From SIG440 sp045648175 (GTDB taxonomy: Bacteria > Bacillota > Clostridia > Monoglobales > Monoglobaceae), in NCBI GenBank assembly GCA_045648175.1, contig JAZRNN010000081.1:5842-69841 (forward strand): a DNA stretch of 64,000 nt. The letters are read 5' to 3'. Each line of letters opens with the position of its first letter. Position 1 is the stretch's first letter. Position numbers and translations under genes: made by a program. The notes beneath the pieces were generated by a model that saw only the letters and a program-made list of their open reading frames with translations, had not been told where the DNA came from and made no database searches. Of this stretch, positions 57,333 through 64,000 are shown in pieces.

Positions 57333-58435
57333 ACATTCTCCTCCTTTTTGTTGAACTTAATTCTGTAGTTAATAAAGAATTCCGAGCCTATAATAAAGAA
57401 TATTATAATTCCAGTTATAATATCTGAAAACGAAGAATTAAGTCTGTATACCTCAGAAATTTTTGAAGCACCCTTTTGCAAAAATACAATTAAAAGAGAT
57501 GTCAAAATCATAAAAATCGGGTTGAATTTAGCTAGCCACGAAACCATAATTGCCGTAAAGCCTCTTCCGCCTGAAGTGTCGCTTTTCAGAGAATGGTCTG
57601 TTCCTGCAACAAGTAGAAATCCCGCAATACCGCAAAGAGCACCTGATATTGCCATAGTTCTTAAAATAACCTTTTTCACATTAATGCCGATATATCTTGC
57701 GGTCTTTTCGCTTTCGCCGACTACAGATATTTCGTATCCCTGCTTGCTGTATTTCAAATAAAAATACACTAAAACAGTAAGCACAACAACAATCAAAATA
57801 TTAATCAGATATTTTTGCCCCAAAATTGTGGGAAGCTGACCAAAGTTCAACGTTCTTGGAGTACCCGAACCCTTAGGCACAGACCACTCAAGGGTAAAAT
57901 AAGCAACAAATTGTATTGCCACATAGTTCATCATCAGAGTAAAAAGCGTTTCGTTGGAATTAAAACGCGTTTTAAAATAAGCAGGAATTAAACCCCAGAT
58001 AGATGCTGAAACAACACTTGCAATAAACATTATAGGTATCAGTACCGGCGACGGAAGTTTTCCGCCAAGAAAAATCATACAGGTTGCCGTAGCTAAGCCA
58101 CCAATCAAAATCTGACCCTCACCGCCAATATTCCAGAATTTCATTTTAAATGCCGGTGTAACTGCCAAAGATACACATAGAAGAATTGCTGTGTTTTGCA
58201 ATAGGTTCCACGCAAGACGCGGTGTACCTATTGCACCATCAACCATAGTTACATACATTTCCAATGGGTTAAGGTCGGTAAGTGAAATCGTCACAAAGCC
58301 ACATACCACCAAAGCAAGGAGTACAGAAATAATTCTGATAATCCAGGCCTTCCACCATACAATATCGTCACGCTTAATAATATGGCCAAGGGAATTGACA
58401 AATGTTGTTAAAACAAATTTATCTATTTTACTCAT
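57329..58435 (-). CDS. BMP-type ABC transporter permease 1 (nucleoside uptake)
   Basis: 368 residues: NLLQNTAILLCVSLAVTPAF, KMKFWNIGGEGQILIGGLAT, FNSNETLFTLMMNYVAIQFV, EISVVGESEKTARYIGINVK. YufP/NupP-like partner permease. I take the ATG at 58435, preceded by GGAGGG 9 bp upstream; it overlaps the end of the ATPase gene by 8 bp. Confidence 0.92.
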   Translation of the reverse strand: MSKIDKFVLTTFVNSLGHIIKRDDIVWWKAWIIRIISVLLALVVCGFVTISLTDLNPLEMYVTMVDGAIGTPRLAWNLLQNTAILLCVSLAVTPAFKMKFWNIGGEGQILIGGLATATCMIFLGGKLPSPVLIPIMFIASVVSASIWGLIPAYFKTRFNSNETLFTLMMNYVAIQFVAYFTLEWSVPKGSGTPRTLNFGQLPTILGQKYLINILIVVVLTVLVYFYLKYSKQGYEISVVGESEKTARYIGINVKKVILRTMAISGALCGIAGFLLVAGTDHSLKSDTSGGRGFTAIMVSWLAKFNPIFMILTSLLIVFLQKGASKISEVYRLNSSFSDIITGIIIFFIIGSEFFINYRIKFNKKEENV

Positions 58436-59984
58436 TGCCGCATCCCTCCTCTTCTGCATTTTCATCAACCGATTTCGTCATCAGTATACCGATTTCTTCT
58501 TTTGTCGTGTTTCTTCCATCTACAATACCGGTAATTCTTCCGGAGCCTATAACCATAATTCTGTCACACAATTCAATCAAAACATCAAGGTCCTCACCAA
58601 CGAAAATAACCGCTACACCTTTTTTCTTTTGCTCGTTCAGCAAATTATATATGGTATAGGATGAGTTAATATCAAGACCTCTCACCGGATAAGCTGCCAT
58701 AAGCACCGTTGGAGAAGACGCAATTTCTCTGCCTACAAGAATTTTCTGTACGTTTCCGCCTGAAAGTCTTCTTACGGGGGTACTGACTGAAGGGGTCACA
58801 ACTTCAAGACGCTGAACAATATCTTCTGCAAGACTTTTGGGGCCTTTTCTCTGCAGAAACACCGAATCTCCCTTTTTATAGCTCCTCAGCATAATATTGT
58901 CAACAATATCCATATTGCCAACCAAACCCATACCCAACCTGTCTTCGGGCACGAATGCCAGCTTTACGCCCATTTGGCGAATTTCAAGCGGTGTTTTATC
59001 ACGAAGATTTTCTGATTTCTTAGTTTTGGGGTTGTTGTAAATAACACTACCATTGTCCAGATGCTGAAGACCCGCAATAGCTTCAAGCAACTCACGCTGA
59101 CCGCTTCCGGCAATACCGGCTATACCAAGAATTTCTCCCGAACGCGCAGTAAATGAAACATTGTCTAAAAGCTTTGTTCCTTCACGGTTTATACAACTGA
59201 TATTTTCTACAATCAAACGGTCGCTACAGTTAACTGCATCACTGCGTTCAATATTCAAAGAAATTTTCTTGCCCACCATCATTTCGGTAAGCTCTGCCTC
59301 GTTGGTCTCAGAAGTTTTCACCGTGCCTATATACTCGCCCTTACGCAAAACAGCAACATTATCCGAAAGCGAAAGCACCTCGTGGAGCTTGTGAGTAATG
59401 ATAATAATCGCTTTGCCGCTTTCACGCATATTTCTCAAAACTTTAAACAGCTTAACAGTTTCCTGAGGTGTAAGAACTGCAGTAGGCTCGTCAAGAATTA
59501 AAATGTCTGCCCCTCTGAAAAGAACCTTGATAATTTCAACTGTCTGCTTTTCGGATACCGACATTTCATATATCTTCTTATACGGGTCAAGTTCAAACCC
59601 GTACTGCAAGGTTATCTCCTTAATTTTTTCAATATATTTAGGCATATCAAAGCCTTTCTCATCTTCAAGGCCCAAAACAATATTTTCGGCAGCATTAAAA
59701 ACATCTACAAGCTTAAAATGCTGATGAATCATACCGATTTTATAATTAAAGGCATCCTTGGGCGATGCAATTACAGCTTCCTTGCCATCAGCAAAAATAC
59801 GGCCGCTGTCAGGATAATAAATACCCGAAACCATATTCATAAGTGTTGTTTTACCACTTCCGTTTTCTCCCAGAATGGAAAGGATTTCGCCCTTTCTCAC
59901 CTTGAGAGAAACGTTTTTATTCGCAACAACACTGCCAAAGGTTTTAGTAATATTTTTAAGTTCAAGAGCAATATTTTGTTCCAT
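58428..59984 (-). CDS. BMP-type ABC transporter, duplicated ATP-binding protein
   Basis: 518 residues with two ABC domains. First: Walker A LGENGSGKTTLMNMVSG, MIHQHFKLVDVF, SVSEKQTVEIIKVLFRGADI, LILDEPTAVLTPQE. Second: AGIAGSGQRELLEAIAG, FVPEDRLGMGLVG, RRLSGGNVQKILVGREIASS; its Walker B is degenerate (LMAAYPVRGLDI), as is usual in this family. It powers uptake by the two permeases. RBS AGGAG lies before the ATG at 59984. Confidence 0.95.
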   Translation of the reverse strand: MEQNIALELKNITKTFGSVVANKNVSLKVRKGEILSILGENGSGKTTLMNMVSGIYYPDSGRIFADGKEAVIASPKDAFNYKIGMIHQHFKLVDVFNAAENIVLGLEDEKGFDMPKYIEKIKEITLQYGFELDPYKKIYEMSVSEKQTVEIIKVLFRGADILILDEPTAVLTPQETVKLFKVLRNMRESGKAIIIITHKLHEVLSLSDNVAVLRKGEYIGTVKTSETNEAELTEMMVGKKISLNIERSDAVNCSDRLIVENISCINREGTKLLDNVSFTARSGEILGIAGIAGSGQRELLEAIAGLQHLDNGSVIYNNPKTKKSENLRDKTPLEIRQMGVKLAFVPEDRLGMGLVGNMDIVDNIMLRSYKKGDSVFLQRKGPKSLAEDIVQRLEVVTPSVSTPVRRLSGGNVQKILVGREIASSPTVLMAAYPVRGLDINSSYTIYNLLNEQKKKGVAVIFVGEDLDVLIELCDRIMVIGSGRITGIVDGRNTTKEEIGILMTKSVDENAEEEGCGNE

Positions 59985-60000
59985 AGCCATCTCCTGTATT

Positions 60001-60056
60001 AAAAAATCCTATGTTTTGTGATAAACACACCCCTCTGTTCATCACAAAACACAAGG
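60001..60056 (-). terminator. Hairpin between BMP lipoprotein and ATPase genes
   Basis: CCTTGTGTTTTGTGAT/ATCACAAAACATAGG, on the minus strand followed by ATTTTTTAAT. Probably reduces transcription into the ATPase and permease genes relative to the lipoprotein. Confidence 0.65.
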
Positions 60057-60066
60057 TTTAATCTAA

Positions 60067-60095
60067 TATAGGGCGGAGAGATACCCCGCCCTATA
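60067..60095 (-). terminator. Second hairpin after the BMP lipoprotein gene
   Basis: TATAGGGCGG/CCGCCCTATA, 13 bp downstream of the lipoprotein stop. No T-run; perhaps protects the 3' end of the lipoprotein mRNA. Confidence 0.55.
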
Positions 60096-60107
60096 CTAAA
60101 AATTTAA

Positions 60108-61313
60108 TTAAAATGCGCTGTTGAGCAATGTGATACCGTCAATCTGGAGATCGAAGTAAGGAGCACTGCGGAATTCAGATTCATGGAAATAGCCATCAGC
60201 TATAACTTCTGTATCCTTAGCGTATTCTGGGTCTGTATCAACGTCTGCAAGGTAAGAATCAAGCTTTGCACCGCCAACTGTGAAGTTGTTTGTGTCAAAT
60301 ACATGAATTTCTCCTGCAATAAGCTTAGCCTTTGCATCTTCCAAAGCTTCCTTTGTGCCTTCAGCGGCAACAGCTTCGTTGATGTCTGTCAGCTTAACAG
60401 AACCTGCTTCAAAGCCTTCGCACCAGTCAGCAACAATTGCTTCACCATTAAGTTTAGCATTGATGATGTACTTGAAGTAAGGAGCCCAGTCGATTCTTGA
60501 AGAAACGATAAATGTATTGGGGCAAGCGCTCTGTGTGCTGCCGTTATAAGAAACGTTGGGAACACCTGCATTTTCACAAGCTGTGGGGGCACCCATTGAG
60601 TCAGCATGCTGGCTGATGAGTACACAGTTGTTGCTAAGGAGCTTTGTAGCAGCTTCTTTTTCAAGAGCTTCGTCATACCAGCTTCCTGTAAACTGAACTT
60701 CCATTGTTACGCTGGGACAAACTGATTTTGCGCCAAGGTAGAATGAAGTATAACCTGAAACAACTTCTGCATATGTGTATGCACCTACATAACCCATTTT
60801 AGCCTGGTCAGCAGTGATTTTGCCGCTTTCGATCATTTCGTTAAGCTTCATACCAGCAGCGATACCTGCAAGGTATCTGCCTTCGTAGATTGAAGCAAAT
60901 GCATTGTGGAAGTTAGCAACATTTTCAGTGTGAGCAGTAGTTCCGGTAGCATGACAGAATTCAACCTCAGGGAATTCTTTAGCAGCCTTCAACATATAGG
61001 GCTCGTGGCCGAAGCTGTTTGCAAAAACAATGTTACAACCCTGATCTGCCAGGTCTGCTGCCGCTTCGTAACATTCGTTACCTTCAGGAATGTTTGTCTT
61101 GAAAATAACCTGATCGGGCTTGAGTCCAAGCTCTGCAGTAGCTGCTTCTGCTGCTTCAAGGAAGTTCTTGTCGTATGTTGAGTTTTCATCGTGCAAGAAA
61201 ATGAAACCAATCTTGAAATCAGCGTTTGCGTTTTTGTCGCCGCAACCTGTGAGCATAGCTAAAGATGCTACGAGCATTACGGTAACCAGAAGAATTGAAA
61301 GTACCTTCTTCAT
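60108..61313 (-). CDS. BMP-family substrate-binding lipoprotein (purine nucleoside)
   Basis: 401 residues. Lipoprotein signal, lipobox LTGC near residue 24; BMP/Med fold: DFKIGFIFLHDENSTYDKNF, GCNIVFANSFGHEPYMLKAA, EGRYLAGIAAGMKLNE, MGYVGAYTYAEVVSGYTSFY, LISQHADSMGAPTACENAGV. Proteins of this family bind purine nucleosides. It lies between xpt and the ABC genes, which fits import of guanosine, inosine or xanthosine. RBS GGAGG. Confidence 0.93.
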   Translation of the reverse strand: MKKVLSILLVTVMLVASLAMLTGCGDKNANADFKIGFIFLHDENSTYDKNFLEAAEAATAELGLKPDQVIFKTNIPEGNECYEAAADLADQGCNIVFANSFGHEPYMLKAAKEFPEVEFCHATGTTAHTENVANFHNAFASIYEGRYLAGIAAGMKLNEMIESGKITADQAKMGYVGAYTYAEVVSGYTSFYLGAKSVCPSVTMEVQFTGSWYDEALEKEAATKLLSNNCVLISQHADSMGAPTACENAGVPNVSYNGSTQSACPNTFIVSSRIDWAPYFKYIINAKLNGEAIVADWCEGFEAGSVKLTDINEAVAAEGTKEALEDAKAKLIAGEIHVFDTNNFTVGGAKLDSYLADVDTDPEYAKDTEVIADGYFHESEFRSAPYFDLQIDGITLLNSAF

Positions 61314-61379
61314 AAGTTAATAACCTCCCTGCCTTATTTGGCATAAAAATATTTATGTAAATAAACTTTACATACAAAT

Positions 61380-61952
61380 TTATTTGCGGAATGTTAAAGA
61401 CGAATCTGTCATTGACTCTATTATTGCCAAAGAGTCAACACGTACACCTTTTTCTCTTAACTCATCTCCACCGCCCTGAAAACCTTTTTCAATAGCAATG
61501 GCACAACCAACCAATTCTGCGTCTGCCTGATTTACAATATCCATCAGCCCGTTCAAGGCATTTCCTTTTGCAAGAAAATCGTCTATAATAAGCACGGAAT
61601 CCTTGCTATCCAAAAACTCCTTACTTATCACGGCATCATACACATTTTTTCGCGTAAATGATGTAACCCTTGACGAATAAACCGAATCAGAAATATTTCC
61701 GGATTTATTCTTTTTAACAAAAACAACCGGGACATTCATAAACTGTGCTGTTGCAAATGCAATAGGAATACCCGATGTTTCAATAGTTAGAATTTTGTTA
61801 ACCTGCTGATTTTCATAAAGCCTGGCAATTTCCTTGCCCATTTCCAAAAGAAACGGAACATCAAGGCGATGGTTTAAAAAACAGTCAACTTTAAGTATAT
61901 CACCGGGCAAAACCGTACCCTCGTTCAGTATCTTTTCTTCTAACGCTTTCAT
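61380..61952 (-). CDS. xpt: Xanthine phosphoribosyltransferase
   Basis: 190 residues: MKALEEKILNEGTVLPGDIL, VDCFLNHRLDVPFLLEMGKE, ILTIETSGIPIAFATAQFMN, PRPP motif VLIIDDFLAKGNALNGLMDI, GCAIAIEKGFQGGGDELREK. It converts xanthine and PRPP to XMP. First gene of the purine salvage unit. No purine riboswitch is found in its leader, which is unusual because xpt is a classic riboswitch gene in Firmicutes. RBS AGAGGTG. Confidence 0.95.
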   Translation of the reverse strand: MKALEEKILNEGTVLPGDILKVDCFLNHRLDVPFLLEMGKEIARLYENQQVNKILTIETSGIPIAFATAQFMNVPVVFVKKNKSGNISDSVYSSRVTSFTRKNVYDAVISKEFLDSKDSVLIIDDFLAKGNALNGLMDIVNQADAELVGCAIAIEKGFQGGGDELREKGVRVDSLAIIESMTDSSLTFRK

Positions 61953-61994
61953 GACGGTTCACCTCTAAAAACAAAAAAGTGTAATTATGAAAAA

Positions 61995-62023
61995 ATTATA
62001 TCACGCAATTATCCAAAAGTCAA
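61995..62023 (-). promoter_or_regulatory. Promoter of xpt
   Basis: TTGACT, 17 bp, TATAAT on the minus strand. The leader from there to the ATG is only about 40 nt, too short for a purine riboswitch. Confidence 0.8.
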
Positions 62024-62078
62024 TATTTTTCGCCTTTACTGTTTATATTTTTACATTGAAAAGTGTAGGTTTACAATA

Positions 62079-63067
62079 GATGTGTTACATGACATAACAT
62101 TTTGAGACGATTTTCAATCCTCGCAAAATATTATGTAAAAAAGAATACGGAAACTTTTCAAAATGTGTTATAGTTAAGTTACCACACCAAACTATACAAA
62201 GAAAGGTTTCCGTATATGAAAACTATAACACAAACTATGAAGTTTAGGCAAGCAATAATTGAATATTCTTTAAAAAATGGTGTAACTATATCTGCAATTC
62301 GATACAAAGTAAACCGTCAATATGTTTATCGATGGCGAAAAAGATATGACGGAACTCTACAATCTTTAGCTGATAAGTCGCACAGACCGCATCATCATCC
62401 GAATCAGCACACACCCGAGGAACTCAAACTAATTGCCGATATGCGAAAACGCAATACCAACGCAGGTTTAGTTGTATTTTGGGTAAATCTTCGTCAAAGA
62501 GGATATTCTCGCTCTGTGACAGGTCTTTATTGTGTTTTGCGTAGACAAGGTCAAATGACTGTTAAACCGCCTAATCCAAAGTACATCCCTAAACCATATG
62601 AAAAAAAACTTTACCCCGGACAAAGAATACAAATCGATGTGAAATTCGTACCAGAAGCATGTATTGTCGGAGATGCAAAAGGTAGTAAGTTCTATCAATA
62701 TACAGCTATTGATGAATATTCTCGTTTCAGATATGTCGAGGCATTTGAAGAACACAGTACATATTCATCAGTAATATTTCTCGAACATATGCTAAAAGCA
62801 TTTAAATTCCCTGTACACTGCGTACAAACTGATAATGGACTGGAATTTACCAATCGGTTAAGTGTAGGCAAGCCGAAACTTACATTGTTCGAAATAACTC
62901 TAAAAAAGCACAACATACAACACAAGTTAATACGACCATTTACGCCAAGACACAATGGAAAGGTTGAACGTTCACACAGAAAAGATAATGAATATTTTTA
63001 TGCTACACATGAATTTATATGTACTTTTTTTAATTTTCTTACAGCTCATCGTTCCCTTCTTTGTTAA
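62079..63067 (+). mobile_element. Truncated insertion sequence (IS481-like)
   Basis: Includes a DDE transposase gene and its upstream end; near 62091-62134 CATAACATTTTGAG and CGCAAAATATTATG form an imperfect inverted repeat that may be part of the left end. No matching right end is seen after the gene, which loses homology near 63010, so the element is probably cut at its 3' side. Boundaries are approximate. Confidence 0.55.
62216..63067 (+). pseudogene. IS481-like DDE transposase, C-terminus lost
   Basis: 283 codons. N-terminal HTH (GVTISAIRYKVNRQYVYRWR, KRYDGTLQSLADKSHRPHHH), then integrase core with the DDE residues in YPGQRIQIDVKFV, FPVHCVQTDNGLEFTN and RHNGKVERSHRKDNEYFYAT. After THEF the sequence turns into FICTFFNFLTAHRSLLC, unlike the helical C-terminus expected (about 40-60 more residues). 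Catalytic residues are intact but the end is replaced, so the enzyme is likely inactive. RBS AAAGAAAGG. Confidence 0.8.
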
Positions 63068-63385
63068 TTATGTTTTCTTAATAAACTGTTCTTCTATTCT
63101 CCTCCTATTAAAATAAATTTCAGAACACTTTTGCTTAAACCGACATTGTTTGCCTAAGCACAATCTAATGCATTCTGATTTTTGAATAACAGTCTCGCAA
63201 ATTAAATACATTTCTGGTTTCGTTCCCTTTTTTACTGTATTTTATAATTTTTAATTCATCCTCTTTACTCATATTATTTTATAATTCACACAAATAACAC
63301 ATACAAATTGATAGGGTAACTTCTTACTAGTAGTATCCCTTTTGAAATAAAGTCATTGACGATTAGAGAAAGGAGGTTGAATTTT
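63068..63385. other. Non-coding AT-rich gap after the truncated IS
   Basis: Contains no convincing reading frame, RNA or promoter. The right side, TTGATAGGGTAACTTCTTACT with later AATAAAG, could hold a weak promoter for the next gene. Confidence 0.4.
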
Positions 63386-63817
63386 ATGTTTCACAAAATC
63401 AAAAATGTATCTCCCCTTCCCGATTATCGTTTAAGCGTACAATTTACTGAAGGGTGCACTAAAATATATGATGTACAGCCCTTATTCAAGCAAATCCCTG
63501 CTTTTGAAGAATTAAAAGGCTCACATTTATTTTCCGACGTAACCATTGATGTCGGCGAATACGGAATTGTATGGAACGAAGATTTGGATTTATCCTGCGA
63601 CGAGTTATGTGGAAACGGAGTTGTTGCCAAAACGCCCTTTGACGAACTCATGGCATTCGGTGATGCAACTACTCTTTGGACGCTTAATGAAAGTACCTTA
63701 AGGAAAGCTATTGCCTATGGTAAACTTGTAGAAGGCGTTGATGTTTGCAAATTTGAAAAACAATGGGTAGTCTCTATGGCAGCAATGAAAAGAGAATACG
63801 GCGAACCAAGAATATAA
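63386..63817 (+). CDS. DUF2442 protein with C-terminal helix-turn-helix-like domain
   Basis: 143 residues. The N-terminal ~85 residues are DUF2442 (FHKIKNVSPLPDYRLSVQFT, KIYDVQPLFKQIPAFEELKG, VDVGEYGIVWNEDLDLSCDE in pattern). The C-terminal ~50 residues (TLWTLNESTLRKAIAYGKLV, EGVDVCKFEKQWVVSMAAMK, REYG) look like a helix-turn-helix. DUF2442 proteins often pair with DUF4160 proteins as possible toxin-antitoxin modules, but no partner is visible here. Start ATG at 63386 has AAAGGAGG 8 bp upstream. Neighbours are mobile-element pieces, suggesting transfer. Confidence 0.75.
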   Translation: MFHKIKNVSPLPDYRLSVQFTEGCTKIYDVQPLFKQIPAFEELKGSHLFSDVTIDVGEYGIVWNEDLDLSCDELCGNGVVAKTPFDELMAFGDATTLWTLNESTLRKAIAYGKLVEGVDVCKFEKQWVVSMAAMKREYGEPRI

Positions 63818-63821
63818 AGCA

Positions 63822-63855
63822 CAAGGAGCATAACCTACTCAGGTTATTCTCCTTG
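63822..63855 (+). terminator. Terminator of the DUF2442 gene
   Basis: CAAGGAG-C-ATAACCT/AGGTTAT-T-CTCCTTG hairpin followed by TTTTGG. Confidence 0.75.
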
Positions 63856-63930
63856 TTTTGGCTCTATAATAAATGTTGGGGTGACCAACAAATAGAGCTC
63901 AATAAAAAATAAAGAAAAAGATAAAAAAGA

Positions 63931-64000
63931 GAGCATATTTGTTCAAAATCCGATATAATGGAATTGCCTAGAAACCATTACGGAGGAACAGGATATGCTC
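63931..64000 (+). other. Start of a further gene, possibly an insertion sequence, at the window edge
   Basis: A TATAAT box at 63953-63958, GGAGGAACAGG and an ATG at 63995 begin a gene that leaves the window. GAGCATATTTGTTC (from 63931) is mirrored by GAACAGGATATGCTC at the end, an inverted repeat spanning the promoter, as seen near the ends of some IS. Too short for a product call. Confidence 0.35.

Noticed and set aside
61953..62160. Purine riboswitch before xpt
   Set aside because: The conserved core and long structured leader are absent; only a promoter and RBS are seen.

Overview
The window looks like a chromosome segment of an AT-rich, Gram-positive anaerobe of the class Clostridia (Bacillota), probably gut- or rumen-associated. 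Evidence: a tyrosine-type T-box leader, a CIRCE operator on groESL, HPr kinase (hprK), whiA, a DivIVA-like protein, remains of sporulation sigma factor G, ferredoxin-linked indolepyruvate oxidoreductase, the MEP isoprenoid genes ispD/ispF, intrinsic terminators and strong AGGAGG ribosome binding sites. No rRNA, CRISPR array or complete prophage is visible.

Layout. 0-0.8 kb: broken pieces of three genes (beta-helix carbohydrate enzyme, LacI regulator, another glycosidase-like C-terminus). 0.8-6.9 kb: a minus-strand aromatic-acid block, tyrosine T-box > sodium/solute symporter > AMP-forming acyl-CoA ligase > iorA > iorB. 6.9-9.9 kb: CapD-like sugar-nucleotide dehydratase domain and a six-hairpin glycosidase. 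10-15.2 kb: a gene graveyard (AraC, PHP, GH2, metallophosphoesterase, unknown) interrupted by an intact uracil-type permease and tRNA-Leu, whose 3' end and terminator are duplicated; it ends in an array of seven different hairpins. 15.5-19.5 kb: a secreted 1343-residue heparinase-type polysaccharide lyase. 19.6-25.5 kb: transporters, N-truncated sigG, an ECF sigma/anti-sigma pair, DUF896, UPF0210 and its ACT partner.

25.7-38.2 kb (plus strand) is housekeeping: ygiQ, folD, radA, CarD-like regulator, ispD, ispF, groES-groEL, an amino-acid ABC transporter, coaX with an ECF-type S component, and tcdA. 38.2-41.8 kb (minus): cinA C-domain, thiI, cysteine desulfurase and a DivIVA-like coiled coil; thiI and the desulfurase together supply sulfur for tRNA thiolation. 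42.0-43.4 kb: a small GT2-like membrane protein and a LexA-like (XRE plus S24) repressor divergent from a 44-residue membrane peptide, with shared operator half-sites. 43.4-47 kb: mutarotase-like protein, lipoprotein, CapA-like protein, HPF. 47-55.2 kb: the operon hprK-PHP-murB-whiA-dnaE-CDF, without the rapZ and yvcK genes usual between murB and whiA. 55.6-55.8 kb: tRNA-Asp and tRNA-Thr. 55.9-62 kb: a purine salvage unit (xpt, BMP lipoprotein, ABC ATPase, two permeases). 62-64 kb: 3'-truncated IS, a DUF2442/HTH protein and the start of another gene, possibly a second IS.

Most interesting points: (1) the tyrosine T-box beside an SSS symporter, acyl-CoA ligase and IorAB suggests starvation-induced uptake and reductive carboxylation of aryl acetates to aromatic amino acids; (2) the self-cleavable-type repressor with a divergent tiny membrane peptide; (3) loss of the N-terminal part of SigG, suggesting an asporogenous lineage; (4) the hairpin array and tRNA-end duplication in the decayed region. 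Domain assignments come from reading sequence motifs without database searches.
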